Origin: Bacteroidales bacterium
GTDB lineage: Bacteria > Bacteroidota > Bacteroidia > Bacteroidales > P3
Length of the DNA: 64,000 nucleotides
Reading direction: 5' to 3'
Assembly (NCBI GenBank): GCA_031257915.1
Contig: JAIRNR010000107.1
Span: 1 to 64,000 of the forward strand
Shown: piece by piece, positions 53,660 through 62,442 of the stretch
Layout of the letters: every line of letters starts with the position of its first letter
How positions within the stretch are numbered: the first letter of the stretch is position 1
Program-made: the position numbers and the translations under genes
The notes under the pieces: model-generated
Seen by the model: the letters and a program-made list of their open reading frames with translations, nothing else
Told to the model about the DNA's origin: nothing
Database searches by the model: none

Positions 53660-54988
53660 ATGACTGATACTAAAACGGAAATACTATCGCTTGTAGAAAA
53701 ATATTATAAAGAAAATCATGCACCTAAAACATATAAAAAAGGTGAGCGAATTTTTTATGCGGGCAGGGTTTTTGATGAAAAAGAAATACAAAATCTTATA
53801 GAATCCTCGCTTGATTTTTGGCTTACTGCCGGCGGATGGACAGATAAATTTGAGAAGCAATTTGCTTCGTACCTTAAAGTAAAAAAAGCACTTTTTGTAA
53901 ATAGCGGCTCAAGTGCAAATCTTCTCGCATTTATGACTCTTACTTCACCGCTTCTTAAAGACAGGGCGATTAAACGCGGAGATGAAGTAATTACAGTTGC
54001 GTGCGGCTTTCCGACAACAGTTGCACCAATTATTCAGTATGGCGCGGTTCCGGTTTTTCTTGATGTTACAATCCCTCAATATAATGTAGATACGGTACAG
54101 TTAGAAGCAGCAGTATCGAGCAGGACAAAAGCGGTAATGCTCGCTCATACACTGGGCAATCCGTTCGATATAAAAACAGTAAAAGAATTTTGTTCCGCTC
54201 ATAATTTATGGCTTATTGAGGATAATTGCGATTCGCTCGGCAGTACATATAGATTAAACGATGAAACAGGCTTCACAGGGGCATTTGGCGATATTGGCAC
54301 ATCAAGTTTCTATCCGCCGCATCACTTAACAACAGGTGAGGGTGGTGCAGTATATACAAATGATCCGTTACTTGCAAAAATAATAACATCTTTACGCGAC
54401 TGGGGACGCGATTGCGTTTGTCCATCAGGAAGAGATAATTTTTGCGGACATCGTTTTGACCGGCAATACGGCGGACTTCCGTTCGGATACGATCACAAAT
54501 ACGTTTATTCACACTTTGGTTACAATTTGAAAGCAACTGATATGCAGGCAGCGATTGGTTGCGCACAGTTGGAAAAATTCCCGCTTTTTGCAGAAAAACG
54601 CAGGGAAAATTTTAATTATCTGTACAGCAAACTTTCACATCTGTCGGACAAACTTATTTTACCCGAACCGGCAGTAAATTCCAATCCTTCGTGGTTTGGT
54701 TTTTTAATTTGTGTAAAAGACAACGCAGGTTTTACGCGAAAAGATATAGTACAGCACCTTGAGAAAAACAATATTCAAACGCGAATGCTTTTTGCGGGTA
54801 ATATCACAAAACATCCGTGTTGTGATAATTTATGCGAGGGTGACGACTACCGTATTGTGGGCAATCTCGCAAACACCGACAAAATAATGTCCGACGTTTT
54901 TTGGATTGGTGTATATCCTGCAATGACAAAAGAAATGCTTGATGAAATGGTTATTGTGATAGAAGAATTTGTAGATATGTGTAGATAA
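53660..54988 (+). CDS. rfbH: CDP-4-keto-6-deoxy-D-glucose-3-dehydrase-type aminotransferase-fold enzyme (RfbH/DdhC)
   Basis: FVNSGSSANLLAFMTLTSP...VITVACGFPTTVAPIIQYGAVPVFLDV...SFYPPHHLTTGEGGAVYT (His replacing the PLP Lys). Confidence 0.93.
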   Translation: MTDTKTEILSLVEKYYKENHAPKTYKKGERIFYAGRVFDEKEIQNLIESSLDFWLTAGGWTDKFEKQFASYLKVKKALFVNSGSSANLLAFMTLTSPLLKDRAIKRGDEVITVACGFPTTVAPIIQYGAVPVFLDVTIPQYNVDTVQLEAAVSSRTKAVMLAHTLGNPFDIKTVKEFCSAHNLWLIEDNCDSLGSTYRLNDETGFTGAFGDIGTSSFYPPHHLTTGEGGAVYTNDPLLAKIITSLRDWGRDCVCPSGRDNFCGHRFDRQYGGLPFGYDHKYVYSHFGYNLKATDMQAAIGCAQLEKFPLFAEKRRENFNYLYSKLSHLSDKLILPEPAVNSNPSWFGFLICVKDNAGFTRKDIVQHLEKNNIQTRMLFAGNITKHPCCDNLCEGDDYRIVGNLANTDKIMSDVFWIGVYPAMTKEMLDEMVIVIEEFVDMCR

Positions 54989-55051
54989 GTGGTCGAATAT
55001 TTTGTATATTTTAGTTAATTTGCAAAAAAGGACGAAAATGTCTAAATAATA

Positions 55052-55951
55052 ATGCGAAAACAGACAATTTTACTTACAGGCGGTAGCGGGTTTATAGGCA
55101 GGAATATTAAAGAAAGTTTTCTTGCGGATAAATATGAAATTATTGCGCCGTCAAGCAAAGAATTAAATTGTGCCGATAAAAAAAGTGTTGATGATTTTTT
55201 TGCAGCCACAGTTCCTGTTTTTGATTACGTGATACATTCTGCCACAAAACCCGGACATCGCAACGCTCCTGATCATGACAATCTTTTTATTACGAATTGC
55301 AAGATGTACTATAATCTTGAACAGCATAAGAAGCAATATGGGAAAATGCTTATTATGGGTAGCGGGGCGATTTATGATATGCGAAACAATATTTCAAATG
55401 TCAGCGAAGATGAATTCGGCACAACTATTCCAATAGATGAACACGGTTTTTGCAAATACATTACAGGGCGTGATATTTTGCAGAGCAGCAACATATATGA
55501 TTTACGTATTTTCGGCATATTTGGAAAGTATGAAGATTATGCAATACGGTTTATTTCAAATGCAATATGCAAAACGCTTTTTGACCTGCCGATAACTGTA
55601 CGGCAAAATCGCCTTTTTGCTTATCTTTATGCCCCCGACCTTCCTGCGGTAATAGATTGTTTTCTGACTGGTACCCCCAGTTATCATGCGTATAATATTA
55701 CGCCTGATAAAATGATAACGTTACTCGAAGTTGCCGATATAGTGTGCGAAGTTGCGGGCAAACCAAATTATCCGATAAAGGTTGCTAACGAGGGAATGGG
55801 ACTTGAATACACAGGCAGTAATGCACGGTTGTTCGGAGAATATTCACATTTGAAATTAACTCCGATAAGAGAGGCGATAAAAGAACTTTACCTGTGGTAT
55901 TTATCTAATAAAGAAAATATCAATCGGGATGTTTTGCTTTTTGACAAATAA
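55052..55951 (+). CDS. NAD-dependent epimerase/dehydratase-family protein
   Basis: ILLTGGSGFIGRNIKESF Rossmann motif. Confidence 0.85.
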   Translation: MRKQTILLTGGSGFIGRNIKESFLADKYEIIAPSSKELNCADKKSVDDFFAATVPVFDYVIHSATKPGHRNAPDHDNLFITNCKMYYNLEQHKKQYGKMLIMGSGAIYDMRNNISNVSEDEFGTTIPIDEHGFCKYITGRDILQSSNIYDLRIFGIFGKYEDYAIRFISNAICKTLFDLPITVRQNRLFAYLYAPDLPAVIDCFLTGTPSYHAYNITPDKMITLLEVADIVCEVAGKPNYPIKVANEGMGLEYTGSNARLFGEYSHLKLTPIREAIKELYLWYLSNKENINRDVLLFDK

Positions 55952-55994
55952 AAAGACGGAAGAATGGATACAAATAGAATTACGAAAATATTAA

Positions 55995-56246
55995 TTCCCA
56001 AAAAATCCTTACATTGCACAGATATTCACACAAATGGGGCGTTCAGAGGAACTTGGTACAGGTATGCGTAGCATTTATAAATATTCAAAAGCGTATTCAG
56101 GTAATAAAAATGTAATATTTGATGATGAGGATATTTTTGTAACTATAGTACCGGTCCCCGATGGGGTTTCCGACAGGGTCCCCGATGAGGTTTCCGAAAT
56201 AGAACGTGTCGGTAACAATAAAAACGGCTATTGGAGAGTGATATAA
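55995..56246 (+). pseudogene. C-terminal fragment of an AlbA_2 / RecG-like ATP-binding regulator
   Basis: FPKNPYIAQIFTQMGRSEELGTGMRSIYKYSKAYSG...IFDDEDIFVTIVP, short VPDGVSDRVPDEVSE repeat, then only the wHTH tail ERVGNNKNGYWRVI. Confidence 0.75.
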
Positions 56247-56271
56247 AACAAATAAAAAGAAGGGATACAAT

Positions 56272-57372
56272 ATGATAAACAACAACATTTTTGACGAACT
56301 TTTTGTCTTGGAACTTGCTAATAATCATTGGGGTAAGTTGGAAAGAGGCATAAAAATTATTGAAGACTTCGCACTTGTTGTGCGTGTAAATGGAGTTCGT
56401 GCGGCAATAAAATTGCAATTTCGCGATGTTGATAATTTTATACACAAAAATTTCAAAGACAGAAGCGATATTCGCTACATAAAAAAGACGCTTGATACAA
56501 AAATGTCAAAAGAACAGTACGCAAAAATGGTTGATACCGTAAGGCGCAATGGCTGTATAACTATGGCAACTCCTTTTGACGAAGCATCTGTTGCACTTTG
56601 TGGTGAGCTTGACCTTGAAATGATAAAAATTGCAAGTTCTGATGTAAATGACTGGCCTCTTATAGAAGCAATAGCAAAACTTCGCAAGCCTGTTATTGTG
56701 TCAACAGGAGGCAGTACATTAAAAGATATGGATAACATTGTTACATTTTTTGCAAATCGTAATATTCCGCTTGCCGTAAATCACTGCGTTTCTATTTATC
56801 CGTCAGAAGATAATGAACTTGATATAAATCAAATTGATTTTTTGAAAAAGCGTTATCCGAATAATGTAATTGGTTATTCAACGCACGAATATCGTTCATG
56901 GGATTATTCCGTGATGATTGCATACGCCAAAGGTGCACGCACGTTTGAACGTCATATAGATATTAACTATGACGGTATAAAGGTTTCGCCATACTGTACT
57001 TTACCGGAGCAGGCAGACCAGTGGTTTAAGGCATTTAAAAAAGCGAAGGAAATGTGTGGCGGGTCAGGAGATGTAAAGCGTGTTCCGCCGGAAAAAGAAA
57101 TAAAATATCTTGATGCACTTGTAAGAGGTGTTTATGCGAAAAGAGATTTGCCAAAAGGTCACAAGTTTCGCCATGCGACTCTTTCCGATGATGTCTATCT
57201 TGCCGTGCCACTGCAAAAAGGTCAGATTTCATGTAGAGAAATAAGTGAAAACGAGGAACTTTTGTGCGATGTGAAAAAAGATGCACAAATAATGATTGAT
57301 GATATTAGTTCTCCCTATTCTTCAAATGCAGGACTTAAAAAACTTATATATGAAAGAGGGATGGATGTATAG
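56272..57372 (+). CDS. NeuB-family (N-acetylneuraminate synthase-like) protein with SAF-like C-terminus
   Basis: ELANNHWGKLERGIKII; MATPFDEASV; IKIASSDVNDWPLIEAIAKLRKPVIVSTGGST; IGYSTHE; C-terminal SAF-like. Confidence 0.9.
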   Translation: MINNNIFDELFVLELANNHWGKLERGIKIIEDFALVVRVNGVRAAIKLQFRDVDNFIHKNFKDRSDIRYIKKTLDTKMSKEQYAKMVDTVRRNGCITMATPFDEASVALCGELDLEMIKIASSDVNDWPLIEAIAKLRKPVIVSTGGSTLKDMDNIVTFFANRNIPLAVNHCVSIYPSEDNELDINQIDFLKKRYPNNVIGYSTHEYRSWDYSVMIAYAKGARTFERHIDINYDGIKVSPYCTLPEQADQWFKAFKKAKEMCGGSGDVKRVPPEKEIKYLDALVRGVYAKRDLPKGHKFRHATLSDDVYLAVPLQKGQISCREISENEELLCDVKKDAQIMIDDISSPYSSNAGLKKLIYERGMDV

Positions 57373-57402
57373 AACAGAAAATTAAAAACAAATTTATGTG
57401 AA

Positions 57403-58449
57403 ATGAATAGTAATATTTATCTTTACGGTGCAGGTAATATTGGAAAAAGAATATACGATATATATAAAAAAAGAGGAATAGAAATTGTGGCTTTTTTAGA
57501 TGCCAATATAAAAAATTCAGCCATTGATAATAAGAAAATATTAGATCCCTTTGCCTGTCTTGTTGATACAAAAGACAGCACAGTCATTGTTTCTATTTTT
57601 AACAGAGATGTTGATTTTCTCGCATTGAAAAACAAACTGTACGAAGTGGGCTTTGATGAAGTGTTATCGTTTTTTGATATATATAAAGATATTTCAAATG
57701 AATTTGGTGACTGGTATTGGCTTTCATCCGATACGGATTTTCTTTCTGATGAAAATGTGAGATTTGTAATAAATATTTTAAGCGACAATATTTCTCACGA
57801 TACATTTGCCGAAACGGTAAAAGCAAGAAAAGAAAATACCTATCCGTATGTTTCAAATAAATATCCAATAGAAGAACAGTATGTTTCAAAAGATCTGCCA
57901 TTAAGAAAATACGATAACTTTATTGATGTTGGGGCTTATGACGGTGATACTCTTGTCGCTATGGATAAGATAAACTTTGATATACCCAATATTTATGCGT
58001 TTGAGCCGGATGTCAGGATATTTCAACGGTTAGCAGATACAGTACGAAAATTGAATAAAAAAGCAATATTATTTCCTAACGGTGTTTATTCAAATAATGA
58101 GATTGCCACTTTTGCGGCAGATGGTGGCGAGGGCGGCTGCATAGTGAATGACAACGCAATACAATACAACACAATACAAAATGTTGCACTGGATGATGTA
58201 TTTATAAACAATCTTAAAGGAATAACATTGCTTAAAATGGATATAGAAGGTGCAGAAATGGAAGCATTAAAAGGTGCAAAAAATTTAATAACGAATAGCA
58301 ATATGGATTTAGCGATATGCGTTTATCATAAGCCAAATGATATAATTGAAATACCGAAATACATAAACAAACTTGGTAATTTCAATTTCTACTTGCGTCA
58401 GTATGGATTTTATGGTATAGATTTAGTATTGTTTGCCTTTAGAAAATAG
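57403..58449 (+). CDS. FkbM-family SAM-dependent methyltransferase
   Basis: NFIDVGAYDGDTLVAM; YAFEPD; LLKMDIEGAEMEALKGA. Confidence 0.9.
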   Translation: MNSNIYLYGAGNIGKRIYDIYKKRGIEIVAFLDANIKNSAIDNKKILDPFACLVDTKDSTVIVSIFNRDVDFLALKNKLYEVGFDEVLSFFDIYKDISNEFGDWYWLSSDTDFLSDENVRFVINILSDNISHDTFAETVKARKENTYPYVSNKYPIEEQYVSKDLPLRKYDNFIDVGAYDGDTLVAMDKINFDIPNIYAFEPDVRIFQRLADTVRKLNKKAILFPNGVYSNNEIATFAADGGEGGCIVNDNAIQYNTIQNVALDDVFINNLKGITLLKMDIEGAEMEALKGAKNLITNSNMDLAICVYHKPNDIIEIPKYINKLGNFNFYLRQYGFYGIDLVLFAFRK

Positions 58450-58464
58450 ATTTTACACAGAAAT

Positions 58465-58656
58465 ATGACATTATCTTATCCATATTACAGGGACATTCTT
58501 TATCCGATGCAGGATGGGGTTCTGAACGCGCAAAAAAAATGCAACACTCCTTTCTTTTTGACAGGTGGAACCGCATTAAGTAGAGCGTATTATAATCATC
58601 GCTATTCAGATGATTTGGACTTTTTTACAGTTCAGGATTCAAATTTTTTACAATGA
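58465..58656 (+). pseudogene. Truncated AbiEii/AbiGii-type nucleotidyltransferase (N-terminal 63 aa)
   Basis: FFLTGGTALSRAYYNHRYSDDLDFF is the NTase motif; stop soon after. Confidence 0.8.
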
Positions 58657-58700
58657 TATATTAGCAGGAAGGGATAACTCATTAGCAATATAGGGCGAAT

Positions 58701-60641
58701 ATGAAACAAAAAGTATCAAAATATATAGCGGATTTTTTTGCCGCTCGCGGGGTTGAACATGTATTTACAATTACGGGTGGGGGTGCAATGCATTTGAACG
58801 ATGCTTTTGGACATCATCCATCGTTGAAGTGCGTTTATAATCATCATGAGCAGGCGTGTGCTATTGCTGCGGAGGGCTATGCGCGATTAACAGGGCGTAT
58901 TGCGCCGGTATGTGTTACAAGTGGTCCGGGCGGTACAAATGCGATTACAGGTGTTCTCGGTGCGTGGCTTGATTCGGTTCCGATGTTTGTCGTTAGCGGG
59001 CAGGTAAAGCGTGAAACAACTATTCACGCAGCGGGTGTGCCGGATGGTTTACGGCAACTTGGCGACCAGGAATTTGATATTGTTTCGTGTGTGAAAACAA
59101 TGACAAAATATGTTATGCAGATTTGGAATGCAGATGAAATACGTTATCATCTGGAAAAGGCGTGGTATTTGTCATTAAGCGGCAGAGGCGGTCCTGTATG
59201 GATTGATGTGCCGCTGGATATTCAAGCCGCAATAATAGAAACTGATGAATTGCGAAAATTTAATGCAGCAGACGAGGGGCTTGTAAATGAAAATCCTGTT
59301 TACGACAAATCGCTTACACCGCAAATAATTGAGCATATAAAGCGGGCAAAACATCCTGTATTGTTTGTTGGTTCAGGGGTACGCCTTGCAAATGCTCATA
59401 ATGAGTTATTACAACTTGCCGAAAAATTGCAAATACCGGTAGTTACCGCATTCAACGGATATGACCTTATTTGGGATGAACACCCTTTGTACTGCGGTCG
59501 TCCGGGAACGGTGGGCTTGCGGGGTGGAAATTTTGTCGTGCAAAACAGCGATTTATTAATCGTTTTAGGTTGTCGCTTAAACATACGTCAGATAAGTTAC
59601 AATTATACATCGTTTGCAAAAAATGCTTTTAAAATAATTGTTGATATTGACGCTGCGGAATTGCAGAAACCAACGATAAAGCCGGACTTGCCGATACATG
59701 CAAATCTTAAAGATGTTGTAAATGATTTGTTGCAGCAGGGAAATTTACCGACAGTACCGCTACAGTGGCTTGAATGGTGTAAAAACATTCACAATAAATA
59801 TCCTGCAGCATTGCCGCAGTATTACGAGAAACCTGCACCTTTAAATCCTTATGTTTTTATTAAAGAATTTACAGCCGGATTGCGTGAGGACGATGTTATG
59901 GTTTGCGGCAACGGTGCTGCATGCGTAATTACTTTTCAAGCTGCCGTACTTAAAGAAAGACAACGACTGTTTACAAATTCCGGATGTGCCTCTATGGGCT
60001 ATGGTTTTCCTGCTTCGCTCGGCTGCTGCCTTGCCTGTAATGCCGCTACAATACCGCCATCCACGAAAATTGTTCAGCCTGCTCTGTCCGCAACCTCTGT
60101 TCCCCTTTCTGCTTCAAAAATTTCTGCATGTCCTGCCATTTCTACTGTAACGGCAAGTGATTCCACTACTGCTCCTCCTGTTGCAAACAGGCGAGTAATA
60201 TGTTTTGATGGTGACGGCAGTTTCCAAATGAATATTCAGGAACTGCAAACAGTAGTACATCACAACTTAAACATAAAAATCATTTACATAAATAACGGTG
60301 GTTATCTGTCAATAAAACAAACACAGAAAAATCTTTTTGAGCCGCCACTTGTGGGTGTTTCAATGGAAAACGGCGTGAGTTTTCCTTCTGCTGAGAAAAT
60401 CGCCAACGCTTACGGCATACCGTTTATAAGAATAACTTCATTAGATGAAATTTCAGAATTGCATAAATTTATAGAGGGTGACAATCCCTGTTTCTGTGAA
60501 ATAGTTGTTGACCCAAACCAGAATTTTGAACCAAAACTTTCTTCAAAAGTGTTGCCCGATGGCAAAATAATTTCTCCGGAAATAGATGATATGTATCCGT
60601 TTCTGTCACGCGAAGAATACGAAAGCAATAAATTTTCATAA
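58701..60641 (+). CDS. ThDP-dependent acetolactate synthase-like enzyme
   Basis: EHVFTITGGGAMHLNDA; YNHHEQACAIAAEGYAR; SGPGGTNAITG; CFDGDGSFQMNIQELQTV. Confidence 0.92.
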   Translation: MKQKVSKYIADFFAARGVEHVFTITGGGAMHLNDAFGHHPSLKCVYNHHEQACAIAAEGYARLTGRIAPVCVTSGPGGTNAITGVLGAWLDSVPMFVVSGQVKRETTIHAAGVPDGLRQLGDQEFDIVSCVKTMTKYVMQIWNADEIRYHLEKAWYLSLSGRGGPVWIDVPLDIQAAIIETDELRKFNAADEGLVNENPVYDKSLTPQIIEHIKRAKHPVLFVGSGVRLANAHNELLQLAEKLQIPVVTAFNGYDLIWDEHPLYCGRPGTVGLRGGNFVVQNSDLLIVLGCRLNIRQISYNYTSFAKNAFKIIVDIDAAELQKPTIKPDLPIHANLKDVVNDLLQQGNLPTVPLQWLEWCKNIHNKYPAALPQYYEKPAPLNPYVFIKEFTAGLREDDVMVCGNGAACVITFQAAVLKERQRLFTNSGCASMGYGFPASLGCCLACNAATIPPSTKIVQPALSATSVPLSASKISACPAISTVTASDSTTAPPVANRRVICFDGDGSFQMNIQELQTVVHHNLNIKIIYINNGGYLSIKQTQKNLFEPPLVGVSMENGVSFPSAEKIANAYGIPFIRITSLDEISELHKFIEGDNPCFCEIVVDPNQNFEPKLSSKVLPDGKIISPEIDDMYPFLSREEYESNKFS

Positions 60642-60653
60642 AATCACACTATT

Positions 60654-60687
60654 ATAACCTGAAAATTTTATACAATTTTCAGGTTAT
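60654..60687. terminator. Perfect 14-bp inverted repeat ATAACCTGAAAATT-ttatac-AATTTTCAGGTTAT
   Basis: Read directly, 13 bp after the ThDP-enzyme stop codon. Confidence 0.55.
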
Positions 60688-60958
60688 GACCGAAAATTTT
60701 CATGTAATTACACTACTGTAATCGGAAAATTCCATACAATTCCCGTGTTATAACCGAAAAATTTCATATAATTTCCATGTCATGACCGAGAATTTTCATA
60801 AAATCACACTATTGTAACCGAAAAATTTCATATAATTTTCATGTTATAACCGAGAAATTCCATAGAATTCCTGTGTTATAATCGAGAATTTTTATAAAAT
60901 TACACTATTGTAACCGAAAAATTTCATATAATTTTCATGTTATAACCGAGAAATTTCA

Positions 60959-60966
60959 TATATTTG
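60959..60966 (+). promoter_or_regulatory. -7 box TATATTTG at the degenerate end of the 32-bp array
   Basis: TAnnTTTG match 20 bp upstream of the ATPase start. Confidence 0.5.
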
Positions 60967-60985
60967 CATTAAATAATTTTGCAGT

Positions 60986-62110
60986 ATGGTAGAAAGAGAC
61001 ATTCAGAACATCCTTGAAAACAGGTTTTTCGACAGCAAAGTAATAATTGTGACAGGTCCTCGTCAAGTAGGTAAAACCACGTTATTGCGACAAATAGCGG
61101 AGAAGCAAAAAAAAGAACCGTTGTTTCTTAATTGTGACGATCCCGAAGTAAGACAAATGCTTACGGGCATAAATTCAAAAACTATTCAATCGCTTTTTGG
61201 AAACCAAAAAATGATAATGATAGATGAAGCGCAGCGTGTTAGTAATATTGGATTGATACTGAAATTAATGGTTGATAATCTTAAAGACGTGCAAATAATA
61301 GTAACAGGATCTTCCTCTTTTGACTTGTCAAATAAAATGAATGAGCCGCTGACAGGCAGAAAATATACTTATTGCCTTTATCCTTTTTCAGTAAGAGAAT
61401 TGGTAAAGGATACAAATATGATGAGTCAAATACAAATGCTAGAGCAACGGTTGCTGTTCGGCTCTTATCCTGATGTTGTTAATAACCCGGGTAGAGAAAG
61501 AGAAATTTTGTTGAACATCGCAGAAAGTTATTTGTTCAAGGATATTTTATCTGCTTCCGGTTTACGAAAGCCTGCAGTTTTAGAAAAATTAGTTATTGCG
61601 CTGGCTTTACAGGTTGGCTCGGAAGTATCTTATTCCGAATTGGCAAATACGGTGGGAGTAAATATGGAAACGGTAGAGCGGTATATTGATTTGCTCGAAA
61701 AATGTTTTGTCGTTTTCCGATTAAGTGCATTCAGCCGCAATCTGCGCAGCGAAATAAAAAAATCAAGAAAAATTTATTTTTATGATAATGGAATACGAAA
61801 TGCCATGCTAAGCAATTTTCAGCCTTTGTCTTTGCGGCAAGATGTCGGCGCGTTGTGGGAAAATTTTATAATCAGTGAAAGAATAAAGCGTAATCAATAT
61901 GATAATAATTACGCCAAAATATATTTTTGGAGAACGTTTCAGCAGCAGGAGATAGACTACATTGAAGATAAAGATGGAACACTTTCCGCCTTTGAAATAA
62001 AATGGAATGAAAAAAAACGCTCACGTCTTCCGATGTCATTTGCCGCAACATATCCGCAACATACCTTTAACGTGATAAACAGAGAAAATTATATGGATTT
62101 TGTAGGTTAG
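60986..62110 (+). CDS. AAA_14 / DUF4143 ATP-binding protein
   Basis: VIIVTGPRQVGKTTLLRQIA; MIMIDEAQRVSNIGLILKLMVD; VTGSSSFDLSNK; LTGRKYTYCLYPFSVREL. Confidence 0.93.
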   Translation: MVERDIQNILENRFFDSKVIIVTGPRQVGKTTLLRQIAEKQKKEPLFLNCDDPEVRQMLTGINSKTIQSLFGNQKMIMIDEAQRVSNIGLILKLMVDNLKDVQIIVTGSSSFDLSNKMNEPLTGRKYTYCLYPFSVRELVKDTNMMSQIQMLEQRLLFGSYPDVVNNPGREREILLNIAESYLFKDILSASGLRKPAVLEKLVIALALQVGSEVSYSELANTVGVNMETVERYIDLLEKCFVVFRLSAFSRNLRSEIKKSRKIYFYDNGIRNAMLSNFQPLSLRQDVGALWENFIISERIKRNQYDNNYAKIYFWRTFQQQEIDYIEDKDGTLSAFEIKWNEKKRSRLPMSFAATYPQHTFNVINRENYMDFVG

Positions 62111-62212
62111 ATTGAAGTATAATGTACCCCAATTTTAAGACTAGTAGTTGATGACAAACACAAAAAATCGCCGTAAATTATATTAACACTGTTTCTTTTT
62201 ATGTCAAGATAA

Positions 62213-62346
62213 CAGAGTCAACGCATTAAAATTTTAACTCCTTTATTTACAGATGTTTATAAATCCTGTTTTGCCAAATTATGAAATATTTCTATGTGTA
62301 AATTGCTGATTAGCACTATTGTATGATTTTTAATGCGTTGACCCTG
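62213..62346. mobile_element. 134-bp MITE-like element, 19-bp TIRs, 10-bp target-site duplication
   Basis: TIRs CAGAGTCAACGCATTAAAA (62213-62231) and TTTTAATGCGTTGACCCTG (62328-62346), one mismatch; flanking direct repeat GTCAAGATAA at 62203-62212 and 62347-62356. Confidence 0.85.
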
Positions 62347-62442
62347 GTCAAGATAATGATAATTTGCGAAAAGAGTATTAAATTTGTATTCATGGATGTG
62401 AGTTTTCAATGAAAAGACATAATCAAATATTAGAATATTCTT

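Larger units (their letters stand above)
60631..60975. repeat. About 11-unit 32-bp tandem array with 96-bp higher-order periodicity
   Basis: Units 'aaaaatttcatataattttcatgttataaccg' identical at 60821-60852 and 60917-60948; intervening units of A/B/C types alternate. Confidence 0.9.

Noticed and set aside
60631-60975. Possible CRISPR array (32-bp periodicity)
   Set aside because: Units are contiguous diverged tandem repeats with no unique spacers, and there are no cas genes in the window.
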